A DNA stretch of 5,122 nucleotides from Desulfobacterales bacterium. GTDB taxonomy: Bacteria; Desulfobacterota; Desulfobacteria; Desulfobacterales; JAFDCJ01. A program made the position numbers and the translations under genes. The notes under the pieces were generated by a model. The model did not search any database, was not told the origin of the DNA, and saw nothing but the letters and a program-made list of their open reading frames with translations. Below are positions 1 to 5,122 of the stretch, one piece after another; position 1 is the first letter of the stretch, and every line of letters starts with the position of its first letter. The DNA is taken from positions 1,602,407 through 1,607,528 of the forward strand of contig CP070771.1 of assembly GCA_020345785.1 (NCBI GenBank), in the 5' to 3' direction.

Positions 1-11
1 ATCGAAGGTCC

Positions 12-135
12 GGCGGATTAATTACTTAATGCTGCGCATTTTATCTTTATATTTTACACCAGCCGCATCAAAATAAATTGGACGACTAGGTTTCACCCAG
101 ACCTGGTGTCGCCGTTTTTCAGGGCGGATTAATTA
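12..135. repeat. 13-bp direct repeat pair (GGCGGATTAATTA)
   Basis: GGCGGATTAATTA occurs exactly at 12-24 and again at 123-135, 111 bp apart. Related AT/GC-mixed sequence follows each copy (ATGC and GCGCA elements). Since 111 is a multiple of three, both copies place the same GCG-GAT-TAA codons in one forward frame, so each would end an ORF with Ala-Asp-stop. The first could be the last few codons of a gene entering from the left, but only six residues are visible. Between the copies, ACACCAG (56-62) and CTGGTGT (103-109) form a 7-bp inverted repeat. No gene is recognisable here. The repeat is certain; its meaning is not. Confidence 0.5.
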
Positions 136-166
136 TGTATGCGCAATGGTTGATGTCATTGGGCAT

Positions 167-200
167 AGAAAGGCAGAGTCTTTACTGACTCTGCCTTTCT
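167..200. terminator. Perfect 14-bp hairpin, probable bidirectional terminator
   Basis: AGAAAGGCAGAGTC (167-180) pairs without mismatch with GACTCTGCCTTTCT (187-200) around a 6-nt loop, TTTACT. The 3' arm ends in CTTTCT on either strand, but no long T-run follows, so it is a strong hairpin with an imperfect U-tract. It could end a gene lying left of the window, or a minus-strand transcript that once ran through 232-303. It also insulates the transporter downstream from read-through. Confidence 0.6.
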
Positions 201-208
201 AAAAGAAG

Positions 209-303
209 GGCTTCCCAGAGTGCCGTTATTTTCACTTGGCCGGCTTCTCATTCTGGTAGAAACGGAAACCCACCGGAAAAGATGCACGCACACCCGGGAA
301 GCC
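209..303. repeat. 8-bp inverted repeat enclosing a short minus-strand ORF remnant
   Basis: GGCTTCCC (209-216) is the exact reverse complement of GGGAAGCC (296-303), enclosing 79 nt. Inside, the minus strand from a GTG at 291 to a TGA at 232 reads 19 residues, VRASFPVGFRFYQNEKPAK, followed by the hairpin at 167-200. An in-frame stop lies just upstream of 303, and no ribosome binding site was seen. The short peptide looks protein-like and could be the 3' tail of a decayed gene. The arms could equally close an RNA structure. I see no known riboswitch signature. Confidence 0.25.
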
Positions 304-362
304 TTACAAATGCATTTCTGTAATCCTATTTACTGAAGCTTGTGTATTGATTGGCGCGGATA

Positions 363-1601
363 ATGGCTACCTCAGCTCAAAAAAAACTGCGCGTCTTTAT
401 CCCGTTTGCCCTGGGCTATTTTCTTTCCTATCTCTTTAGGGTCGTCAATGCCGTGCTTGCCCCGGATCTGGCCGCAGACCTCGGAGTGGGTCCTTCGGAA
501 CTCGGGCTTCTGACGGCCGCTTACTTTATCACCTTTGCTGCCTTTCAGTTACCCTTAGGTGTGCTGCTGGACCGATTCGGCCCGCGGAAAATTGAATCAT
601 TCCTCCTTATTCTTGCAGCAGTCGGTGCACTTGTTTTCTCCCGCGCCCAATCCGTTTCCGGTCTGGTGCTTGGACGGGCCCTGATCGGTTTCGGCGTATC
701 CGCCTGTCTGATGGCGGCTTTTAAAGCGTTTGTCATATGGTTCCAGCGGCAGCAATTGCCCCTTATCAACGGCATTCAAATGGCAGCGGGCGGTTTCGGT
801 GCCCTTACCGCTACCGCACCCGTGGAGGCCGCATTGGGAATCACGGATTGGCGCGGTGTGTTTTTTATATTATCCATTATCACCCTGGCGATCGCGGCGG
901 CGGTATTTTTTGTGGTTCCGGAGAAGAGGGTTGAAAATAATAGTGACAGTATCAAAGATCAGCTGAACGGAATCGTCAGCGTATTCTCCAGCCTGACGTT
1001 TTGGCGCATAGCCCCGTTAACGGTCACGTCACAGGCGGCTTTTTTAGCGATTCAGGGCCTCTGGTCCGGACCGTGGTTGCGGGACGTTGCCGATTTCGAG
1101 CGGGCCGAGGTTGCTCAGGTTCTATTAACGATCGCAGTGGCCATGGTGGCAGGATTTATTTTGATCGGAGCGGCAGCTGAACGCTTAAGCCGGCTGGGCG
1201 TCAAACCGATTGCGGTGGCGGTCGCGGGAATGAGTGCCTTTATGCTCGTTCAAACCTTACTCATTTTAGAAGCAACGTCGTGGGCACGCATCCTGTGGGT
1301 CCTGTTCGGAATTTTCGGCACAACCGGAATTGTTCCCTACGCGGCGCTGTCGCAAAGTTTTCCCCTGCATCTATCCGGCCGGGTGAACACGGCGCTGAAC
1401 CTCCTTGTTTTTGTGGCGGCCTTTTCCGCACAATGGGGAATCGGCGCGACAATTAATCTATGGCCGGTTGCTTCCGGCGGTGGTTATGCACCAGCCGGAT
1501 ATCAGGCGGCTTTTACCATGATGCTGCTTTTGCAGCTGCTATCCTTGCTGTGGTTCATCTTTACCAGCCTGCTTCACCATCGTCGTAGACAAATCGAATA
1601 A
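363..1601 (+). CDS. Major facilitator superfamily (MFS) transporter, 12 TM
   Basis: This encodes a secondary transporter in the inner membrane, 412 residues from ATG 363, a normal length for a 12-helix MFS protein. About twelve hydrophobic segments form two groups of six, at roughly residues 10-31, 45-67, 78-95, 100-126, 133-156, 164-186, then 213-234, 252-272, 281-304, 307-329, 341-363 and 380-403. A polar loop at about 187-210 separates the halves. The loop between helices 2 and 3 carries MFS motif A (GVLLDRFGPRK, about 66-76). An arginine lies in helix 1 (SYLFRVVNAVLAP), a placement common in anion-transporting MFS families, which hints weakly at an anionic substrate; the substrate is otherwise unknown. 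The frame is open from a TTG at 351 directly after a stop, which would add four residues. Neither start has a good Shine-Dalgarno, so ATG is preferred. It stands alone and converges on the ArsA-type operon. Confidence 0.93.
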   Translation: MATSAQKKLRVFIPFALGYFLSYLFRVVNAVLAPDLAADLGVGPSELGLLTAAYFITFAAFQLPLGVLLDRFGPRKIESFLLILAAVGALVFSRAQSVSGLVLGRALIGFGVSACLMAAFKAFVIWFQRQQLPLINGIQMAAGGFGALTATAPVEAALGITDWRGVFFILSIITLAIAAAVFFVVPEKRVENNSDSIKDQLNGIVSVFSSLTFWRIAPLTVTSQAAFLAIQGLWSGPWLRDVADFERAEVAQVLLTIAVAMVAGFILIGAAAERLSRLGVKPIAVAVAGMSAFMLVQTLLILEATSWARILWVLFGIFGTTGIVPYAALSQSFPLHLSGRVNTALNLLVFVAAFSAQWGIGATINLWPVASGGGYAPAGYQAAFTMMLLLQLLSLLWFIFTSLLHHRRRQIE

Positions 1602-1614
1602 GATAGTCAAGAAG

Positions 1615-1640
1615 CAATTCGGCCTAAATTGGATTTTTTT
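1615..1640 (+). terminator. Weak hairpin plus T-run after the MFS gene
   Basis: CAATT (1615-1619) can pair with AATTG (1627-1631) around CGGCCTA, and seven T residues follow at 1634-1640, fourteen bases past the transporter stop. The stem is short and AT-rich, so this is a candidate intrinsic terminator rather than a firm one. Position and T-run favour it. Confidence 0.4.
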
Positions 1641-1744
1641 CTTTTATTATTTGATACCAGAAATATGAAAATAGAGAACTACAGGCGGGATTAAACATAA
1701 GAAATTAAATACGATTCTATAGATTAAATAAAAAATTTTAACAT

Positions 1745-1834
1745 ATCTGAATTTTTCACCGCTGACATCACTTGGAATCAATCCAAAGAAAATATTTCGA
1801 AATTCGTAAATAAGATTTATTTGAAAATTCAGAT
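1745..1834. repeat. 90-nt inverted-repeat element at the 3' end of the ArsA-type operon
   Basis: ATCTGAATTTTTC (1745-1757) and GAAAATTCAGAT (1823-1834) are inverted copies of a 12-bp arm, with one extra T in the left arm. Inside are smaller perfect hairpins: TTGGA/TCCAA (1772-1776 with 1782-1786) and AAATAA/TTATTT (1808-1813 with 1817-1822), plus the palindrome ATTTCGAAAT (1794-1803). The right arm lies one base beyond the stop codon of the minus-strand small gene, so the element would form the 3' end of that mRNA. It could be a terminator or protective stem, or a relic of a small inverted-repeat transposable element. No target-site duplication was found. The remaining AT-rich DNA at 1641-1744 shows no feature. 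Confidence 0.45.
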
Positions 1835-1835
1835 T

Positions 1836-2066
1836 TTAGTCGACCTTGATTTTGGTCATCTTTTTGCCGGTTTTTTTTGAACCTTTTTTCTCATAGTAGC
1901 TGATTCGCTCATCCAGCAAGGACCGGATGCCCTTCAGAAATTCAATCCTCGATCGGGTCATATGTTCAAAAAACTTTGACTTTTTCCCCATGACATCCTC
2001 AAGTTCCATAAAAAATTTTCCGACCGGACACACAACCATTTGCTCTTTACTCTTATTCTCCGCCAT
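1836..2066 (-). CDS. Small lysine-rich protein coupled to the ArsA-family ATPase (76 aa)
   Basis: Function unknown; I do not recognise a named family. The product is a small, charged, soluble protein with no signal peptide or membrane helix. After a polar start it has a single cysteine in the motif CPVGKFF (about residues 13-19). A predicted amphipathic helix follows at about 20-57, including HMTRSRIEFLKGIRSLLDER, and the tail is very basic (KKGSKKTGKKMTKIK). Initiation at ATG 2066 is chosen because AAAGGAG at 2079-2073 sits six bases before it. An upstream in-frame ATG at 2090 would add eight residues but lies inside the preceding gene without that spacing. The 14-nt overlap with the ATPase stop implies translational coupling and joint production. 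A partner, adaptor or regulator of the ATPase is a reasonable inference only. It is the last gene of the operon. Confidence 0.75.
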   Translation of the reverse strand: MAENKSKEQMVVCPVGKFFMELEDVMGKKSKFFEHMTRSRIEFLKGIRSLLDERISYYEKKGSKKTGKKMTKIKVD

Positions 2067-3252
2067 TTTCATCTCCTTTAAATAGGACATTTAGATATTC
2101 ACCCTCCAACTTGGCCTTGACCGTATTTAAAGAGGCTACCTGCCTCGGGAGCATGATATGCCTTTTAAATCCACCGATTCGAATGACTAACTCTTCATGC
2201 AGTTTATTGAGCTCCACATCCTTTTTTGAAATAAAAGGGAGCTTTAATTTAAGACTGTAAACGCCGTTTTTTTTGCTCAAACGATAAGGTTCATCTTTGA
2301 AAAAACGTTGCAGGGGGTTTTTATCTTTGTAGATTTGATCTGCTAATTGTTTTAAATCGTTGTAACCGATGACTTCTCCGGCAAACAGATCCACCGGAAA
2401 GATGGGCACCGGGCTGAAAAAGTCTTTCGCTTCTTCCAGATGATACTGTTGTCCCCTGATCCAATCCTTGAAATATTCATCCTTTATATTATCCGGCAGC
2501 ATACGATTCATAATAATTGCATCGATACTCATTTTATATAGACAAAAGTACATAAATGCGCGCTGGGTTTCTTTCAGGACAACTTTTTCGGGATTGGTGA
2601 CCAGACGAACAGTGGTAATCTCCGGATCCACCAGAATTTGATCCACGCCTTTGAGTTTATCGAAAAGATCCTCAATGGCCTGAAAATATTCATCGCCGGG
2701 CAGGGGAACATCGTAAACCTTTTTGGCTACCGGCCGCACATATTTGACGACCGTTCGCTCCAATTTAAACACTTTGTTCATGTACCACTCCAAGGTGGTA
2801 GGGATACTGATGAATCGCAGCGATTCTCCGGTGGGCGCGCAATCGAGCAGGATGACATCAAATTCCTTCTCTTTGACGTATTTGTTGATGTAAAGCAGCA
2901 GACTGATCTCTTCCATACCCGGCAGTACGGCCAGCTCTTCAGCCAGGACTTCGTCCAATCCCGTGGTATACAATATACTGGAGAGGTATTTGTGAATATC
3001 CCCCCAGTAGCGCTGGATCTCCTCCTGAATATCCAACTCCTGGATGAATAAATTTTTATTGATCTCAATCGGCTCGCCTTTGTTCTTGTCCAGCAGATCT
3101 CGATCAAGATCAAAGATGTCAGCCAGACTGTGCGCCACATCCAGCGACATGACCACCGTCTTGTGACCCATCTCCGCGGCTTTGATTCCGGTGCCTGCCG
3201 AAACCGATGTTTTCCCGACCCCGCCCTTGCCGGCAAAAAATATGATTCTCAT
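2053..3252 (-). CDS. ArsA/GET3-family ATPase with C-terminal HSP20-like domain
   Basis: This is a cytosolic P-loop ATPase of the SIMIBI class, 399 residues. A deviant Walker A, GKGGVGKTS, lies at 8-16 with the signature lysine K9, which in this family contacts nucleotide across the dimer. The switch I-like segment is SLDVAHSL (36-43), switch II is LDCAPTGESLRF (136-147), and VTNPEK (218-223) matches the adenine-side loop. Residues about 318-395 (EPYRLSKKNGVYSLKL onward) resemble the HSP20-like domain found at the C-terminus of many bacterial ArsA-family proteins. Only one ATPase domain is present, so it should act as a homodimer, like GET3. The only cysteines are C138 and C237, so neither the GET3 zinc CxxC nor the ArsA arsenite-binding cysteines are seen. 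With no arsB or arsR nearby, arsenite export is unlikely. ATG 3252 has AGGA (3263-3260) seven bases upstream. It is first in an operon with the overlapping 76-residue gene. Confidence 0.92.
   Translation of the reverse strand: MRIIFFAGKGGVGKTSVSAGTGIKAAEMGHKTVVMSLDVAHSLADIFDLDRDLLDKNKGEPIEINKNLFIQELDIQEEIQRYWGDIHKYLSSILYTTGLDEVLAEELAVLPGMEEISLLLYINKYVKEKEFDVILLDCAPTGESLRFISIPTTLEWYMNKVFKLERTVVKYVRPVAKKVYDVPLPGDEYFQAIEDLFDKLKGVDQILVDPEITTVRLVTNPEKVVLKETQRAFMYFCLYKMSIDAIIMNRMLPDNIKDEYFKDWIRGQQYHLEEAKDFFSPVPIFPVDLFAGEVIGYNDLKQLADQIYKDKNPLQRFFKDEPYRLSKKNGVYSLKLKLPFISKKDVELNKLHEELVIRIGGFKRHIMLPRQVASLNTVKAKLEGEYLNVLFKGDENGGE
2073..2079 (-). promoter_or_regulatory. Ribosome binding site deciding the small gene's start
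   Basis: On the minus strand AAAGGAG is followed by six bases and ATG GCG at 2066. This fixes the 76-residue start over the upstream in-frame ATG at 2090. It lies inside the end of the ATPase reading frame, as expected for coupled translation. Confidence 0.7.
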
Positions 3253-3332
3253 GGATATATCCTGAAAACGACTTTAAGTGGCATTCTATTAACAAGTTGT
3301 TTTATTGGAGCTAATAGGTGCATTTAAGTTAG

Positions 3333-3450
3333 AAATGAGCTAAAGTTCGAAAATGACTAAAATGAGCTAAAGTTAAGGAATCCTTTCATTAAAACTGATA
3401 AAATACAAAAATTTTAGGCAATTTAGTCATTTTAAATTTTAGATCATTTT
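3333..3450. repeat. Cluster of five AAATGA(N)CTAAA motifs, two orientations
   Basis: Forward copies: AAATGAGCTAAAGTT at 3333-3347 and exactly again at 3360-3374, with AAAATGACTAAA at 3350-3361 between them. Reverse copies: TTTAGTCATTTT at 3422-3433, the exact reverse complement of 3350-3361, and TTTAGATCATTTT at 3438-3450. The cluster lies 80-200 bp upstream of the ATPase start, so these could be operator sites for the operon, or a degenerate intergenic repeat family. An AT-rich stretch at 3375-3421 separates the two groups. I could not place a convincing -35/-10 pair for the operon. Confidence 0.55.
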
Positions 3451-3456
3451 CCAGAC

Positions 3457-3477
3457 TTCAATTTTCAATATTCAATT
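3457..3477. repeat. Tandem heptamer TTCAATW x3
   Basis: Three consecutive 7-bp units read TTCAATT, TTCAATA and TTCAATT at 3457-3463, 3464-3470 and 3471-3477, differing at the last base only. The array is intergenic and lies just past the 3' end of the 90-residue gene. It is the first of three heptamer arrays in the window. Confidence 0.6.
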
Positions 3478-3481
3478 CCAT

Positions 3482-3498
3482 ATCCGGCGTTGCCGGAT
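3482..3498 (-). terminator. GC-rich hairpin overlapping the stop codon of the 90-aa gene
   Basis: ATCCGGC (3482-3488) pairs perfectly with GCCGGAT (3492-3498) around a 3-nt loop. The stem begins at the last base of the minus-strand TAA stop (3500-3498), so it forms directly at the mRNA 3' end. No T-run follows, so it is an atypical terminator or an RNA-stabilising stem. Confidence 0.5.
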
Positions 3499-3770
3499 TA
3501 TGGGTTGCCCAGATAGTGCTCCATCCTCTCCCGCCACAAGTCATGATTGATCACACAAACATCCCCGTCGTCATCCCGCGTGGCAATGACGACGCCAAAA
3601 TCCTCAGGGGACACCAATCCGCAGGCATCGCCCGGCCAGCTTGCAAACACCGGATCAACAGAGATAAAAGCCTGCATGCGGTCCCTATCTACCGGTATGG
3701 TGCACTCTCTGTCCGGTATTACGATGACATCATTTTCCTTTTTATCGGCATGCACATAATATGCAATCAT
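3498..3770 (-). CDS. Hypothetical acidic protein, 90 aa
   Basis: I do not recognise this protein. It has 90 residues, is soluble in appearance and rich in Asp/Glu, with no signal peptide or membrane helix. It alternates short hydrophobic strands (MIAYYVHA, NDVIVIP, FGVVIATR, GDVCVINHDLW) with charged turns such as TRDDDGD, suggesting a small alpha/beta or mostly beta fold. Three cysteines lie at about 23, 50 and 72, too far apart to be an obvious metal site. The case for a real gene is the near-ideal GAGGAGGAG just before ATG 3770 and the hairpin exactly at its stop. It is probably transcribed alone, since 245 bp of repeat-filled DNA separates it from the ATPase gene on the same strand, and it diverges from the aminotransferase gene. 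Confidence 0.72.
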   Translation of the reverse strand: MIAYYVHADKKENDVIVIPDRECTIPVDRDRMQAFISVDPVFASWPGDACGLVSPEDFGVVIATRDDDGDVCVINHDLWRERMEHYLGNP

Positions 3771-3772
3771 CG

Positions 3773-3780
3773 CTCCTCCT
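3773..3780 (-). promoter_or_regulatory. Strong Shine-Dalgarno of the 90-aa gene
   Basis: On the minus strand AGGAGGAG is followed within a few bases by ATG 3770. This is one of the best ribosome binding sites in the window, and it fixes the start of an otherwise unrecognised gene. Confidence 0.7.
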
Positions 3781-3803
3781 CAGCCTTTGAGAACCTATAT
3801 TTA

Positions 3804-3831
3804 CCAGTATCAAGCATCCAGTATCCAGCAT
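3804..3831. repeat. Tandem heptamer CCAGYAT x4
   Basis: Four consecutive 7-bp units read CCAGTAT, CAAGCAT, CCAGTAT and CCAGCAT at 3804-3810, 3811-3817, 3818-3824 and 3825-3831. The array lies in the divergent region about 34 bp upstream of the 90-residue gene's start, so it may fall in that gene's promoter or 5' leader. Confidence 0.6.
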
Positions 3832-3877
3832 CTTTCCCACAGTGGCTCTAATGTAAATTTGCAATAAGTTATCATTT

Positions 3878-3907
3878 TTGACACTTTGCAGTGGATTCAA
3901 GATTAAT
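3878..3907 (+). promoter_or_regulatory. Candidate sigma-70 promoter for the aminotransferase gene
   Basis: A perfect -35 box TTGACA (3878-3883) is followed, after 18 bp, by ATTAAT (3902-3907), four of six matches to the -10 consensus. Transcription would start near 3914 and leave a leader of about 200 nt before ATG 4122, containing the hairpin at 3946-3970 and the CCAA repeat. The AT-rich context makes chance matches possible. Confidence 0.4.
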
Positions 3908-3945
3908 ATAAACCAACTTTTGCGAGATTTCGAGTAATATTTGAA

Positions 3946-3970
3946 ATGAAATCATCCGGGCTGATTTCAT
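3946..3970. promoter_or_regulatory. Perfect 9-bp hairpin in the aminotransferase leader
   Basis: ATGAAATCA (3946-3954) pairs perfectly with TGATTTCAT (3962-3970) around a GC-rich 7-nt loop, TCCGGGC. It lies about 150 bp upstream of the aminotransferase start and just after the candidate promoter, so it could be an operator for a dimeric repressor or an RNA stem in the leader. No T-run follows on either strand, so it is not a standard terminator. Confidence 0.4.
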
Positions 3971-4006
3971 GTTGATTAAACTTTACGATTATGCAAAATA
4001 CGAAAG

Positions 4007-4060
4007 TTCCAAGCACCAAAAACCAAATACCAAACAAATCCCAATGCAACTGGTTTGGAA
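4007..4060. repeat. CCAA-rich heptamer array with an inverted TTGG arm
   Basis: Four 7-bp units of the form NNCCAAR (TTCCAAG, CACCAAA, AACCAAA, TACCAAA) fill 4007-4034. Downstream, GGTTTGGAA (4052-4060) carries the complement: CCAAAC (4030-4035) can pair with GTTTGG (4053-4058), and TTCCAA (4007-4012) with TTGGAA (4055-4060). From general familiarity this resembles G-poor dispersed intergenic repeats of delta-proteobacterial genomes, though I cannot confirm that here. It lies in the leader 62 bp before the aminotransferase start. Confidence 0.5.
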
Positions 4061-4106
4061 TTTACTTTGCCGGTGCCCTGGCTCTGGGCTCGGATTCTTT
4101 ACTTTT

Positions 4107-4114
4107 AAGGAGGG
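4107..4114 (+). promoter_or_regulatory. Ribosome binding site deciding the aminotransferase start
   Basis: AAGGAGGG is followed by seven bases and ATG 4122. The same frame is open back to an ATG at 3969, but that ATG has no Shine-Dalgarno and the extra 51 codons run through the CCAA repeat, so 4122 is the chosen start. Confidence 0.8.
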
Positions 4115-4121
4115 CGAGATT

Positions 4122-5122
4122 ATGCCGATTGCCGAGAATATGATCAAAATGGTCGAAGGTTCGTTGATGATTAGAAAGATGTTCGAAGAGGGCGCCCGGC
4201 TAAAAGCTGAGCACGGACCGGAAAACGTATTTGACTTTTCACTGGGAAATCCCGATGTTCCACCGCCGCCGGAATTCAAAAAAGTGCTCAGGGAATTGGT
4301 TAACGATGATTCTTTGTATCACGGCTATACACCGAATCCCGGGTATCCCCAGGTACGTCAGGCGCTCGCCGATTACCTCGGCAGTCAACACGGGGTTAAA
4401 CTGACACCGGATTTGATCATTATGACGGTGGGTGCCGCCGGTGCTTTGAACGACATTCTGCGGGCCCTGATGACTCCCGGCGAAGAAATTTTAACCCCAT
4501 TGCCATATTTTGTCGGCTATGACCAATATGCTTTCGTCGCCGGTGTCGCCCTCAAAACAGCACCAACGACGGCCAGTTTTCATTTGGACCTGGCGTCAAT
4601 TGAATCTGCCATCACTGAAAATACCCGGGTGATGCTGATCAACTCCCCCAACAACCCCACCGGTGCCGTTTACAGCGCGACGGAACTGACCGGGTTAGGC
4701 GAAATACTGGAGCGGACCAGCACTAAATTCGGCCGGCGAATATATCTCGTCTCGGATGAGCCCTATCGCAAAATAGCATATGACGTCGAAGTCCCTTCGG
4801 TGTTTCAGGCATACCGGCATTCGATTATTGTGAGTTCGTATTCCAAAGAATTGTCCCTGGCGGGTGAACGCATCGGTTATCTGGCGGTTAACCCCGAGGC
4901 TGAGGATGCCGGGCTGGTCGCCGGTGCAGCGGCCGTTGCCAATACCATGTACTACGTGAACGCCCCCAGCATGCTGCAATTGGCCGTCGCCCGACTGCAG
5001 GGAATTACCGTGGATGTCTCGATCTACCGCAGGCGGCGGGATATGATCTGTGAGGTGCTTGACAAAGCCGGCTACGAATTCAATGTTCCCGAAGGCGCAT
5101 TTTATATGTTTCCCAAAAGCCC
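4122..5122 (+). CDS. PLP-dependent class I/II aminotransferase, 3' end cut by window
   Basis: This is a cytosolic fold-type I aminotransferase that moves an amino group between an amino acid and a 2-oxo acid through pyridoxal phosphate; the substrate cannot be read from sequence. 333 residues are visible and no stop is reached, so about 60 are missing compared with the usual length near 390-400. The substrate-side N-terminal motif FSLGNPDVPPP is at 39-49, the phosphate-binding turn TVGAAGAL at 102-109, and the substrate-site NSPNNPTG at 174-181 with Asn178. SDEPYRK (211-217) supplies Asp212 and Tyr215 for the cofactor ring. SYSKELSLAGERIGY (239-253) holds the Schiff-base lysine K242 and the phosphate-binding R250, spaced as in aspartate aminotransferase. 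All key residues are intact, so the gene looks functional. It diverges from the 90-residue gene across a repeat-rich region. Confidence 0.93.
   Translation, partial: MPIAENMIKMVEGSLMIRKMFEEGARLKAEHGPENVFDFSLGNPDVPPPPEFKKVLRELVNDDSLYHGYTPNPGYPQVRQALADYLGSQHGVKLTPDLIIMTVGAAGALNDILRALMTPGEEILTPLPYFVGYDQYAFVAGVALKTAPTTASFHLDLASIESAITENTRVMLINSPNNPTGAVYSATELTGLGEILERTSTKFGRRIYLVSDEPYRKIAYDVEVPSVFQAYRHSIIVSSYSKELSLAGERIGYLAVNPEAEDAGLVAGAAAVANTMYYVNAPSMLQLAVARLQGITVDVSIYRRRRDMICEVLDKAGYEFNVPEGAFYMFPKS

Noticed and set aside
1..21. Six codons IEGPAD plus a stop, possibly the end of a gene entering from the left
   Set aside because: Too short to support a CDS; noted only with the direct repeat.
77..202. 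Open frame of 41 codons ending inside or just after the hairpin at 167-200
   Set aside because: It has no start codon until 146 and no ribosome site, and it runs through a terminator-like stem; likely chance.
304..332. TTACAA and TATTTA with a 17-bp spacer, a possible promoter for the MFS gene
   Set aside because: Only three of six matches in each box; not better than chance in AT-rich DNA.
2638..3051. 137-codon plus-strand ORF inside the ATPase gene
   Set aside because: Antisense shadow of a well-supported ArsA-family gene, with no ribosome site or recognisable domain.
2053..3252. Arsenic resistance operon
   Set aside because: A single ATPase domain, no arsenite-binding cysteines and no arsB, arsC, arsD or arsR in the window.
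3253..3262. Palindrome GGATATATCC just before the ATPase start
   Set aside because: A 10-bp AT-centred palindrome overlapping the ribosome site; too short to call an operator.
3516..3851. 111-codon plus-strand ORF across the 90-aa gene
   Set aside because: It overlaps the opposite-strand gene, which has the better ribosome site, and it continues into the heptamer repeat.
3457..4060. CRISPR array
   Set aside because: The repeats are 7-bp contiguous units without spacers of regular length, and no cas gene is present.

Overview
The window looks like a piece of a sparsely packed bacterial chromosome. Four protein genes and one gene cut by the right edge are separated by long AT-rich intergenic stretches. 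Those stretches carry tandem heptamers, CCAA/TTGG inverted elements and small hairpins. From general familiarity, this layout together with a GET3/ArsA-type ATPase fits an anaerobic delta-proteobacterium, Desulfobacterota/Desulfobacterales-like. That placement is inference; no rRNA or tRNA is visible to confirm it.

Layout, left to right. 1-362 holds no convincing gene. It contains a 13-bp direct repeat, a perfect 14-bp hairpin resembling a terminator, and an 8-bp inverted repeat around a short minus-strand ORF remnant. 363-1601 (+) encodes a 12-helix MFS transporter. 1602-1835 is the AT-rich zone between converging genes, with a weak hairpin plus T-run behind the transporter and a 90-nt inverted-repeat element just behind the facing operon. 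3252-1836 (-) is a two-gene operon: a single-domain ArsA/GET3-family ATPase with a C-terminal HSP20-like domain, overlapped by 14 nt by a 76-residue lysine-rich protein with its own strong Shine-Dalgarno. 3253-3497 holds five copies of an AAATGA(N)CTAAA-type motif in two orientations, a 7-bp tandem repeat and a GC-rich hairpin. 3770-3498 (-) is a 90-residue acidic orphan protein with an excellent ribosome binding site. 3771-4121 is divergent regulatory DNA with two more heptamer arrays, a likely promoter and a 9-bp hairpin. 4122 to the right end (+) is a PLP-dependent class I/II aminotransferase lacking roughly its last 60 residues.

The genes do not form an obvious single pathway. The tightest functional unit is the ATPase plus the small coupled protein. 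No arsenite pump, arsR or arsenate reductase is present, so arsenic resistance is unlikely and a chaperone or targeting-type ATPase with a small partner fits better. The least explained signal is in the intergenic DNA: three arrays of 7-bp period but different sequence lie within about 600 bp.
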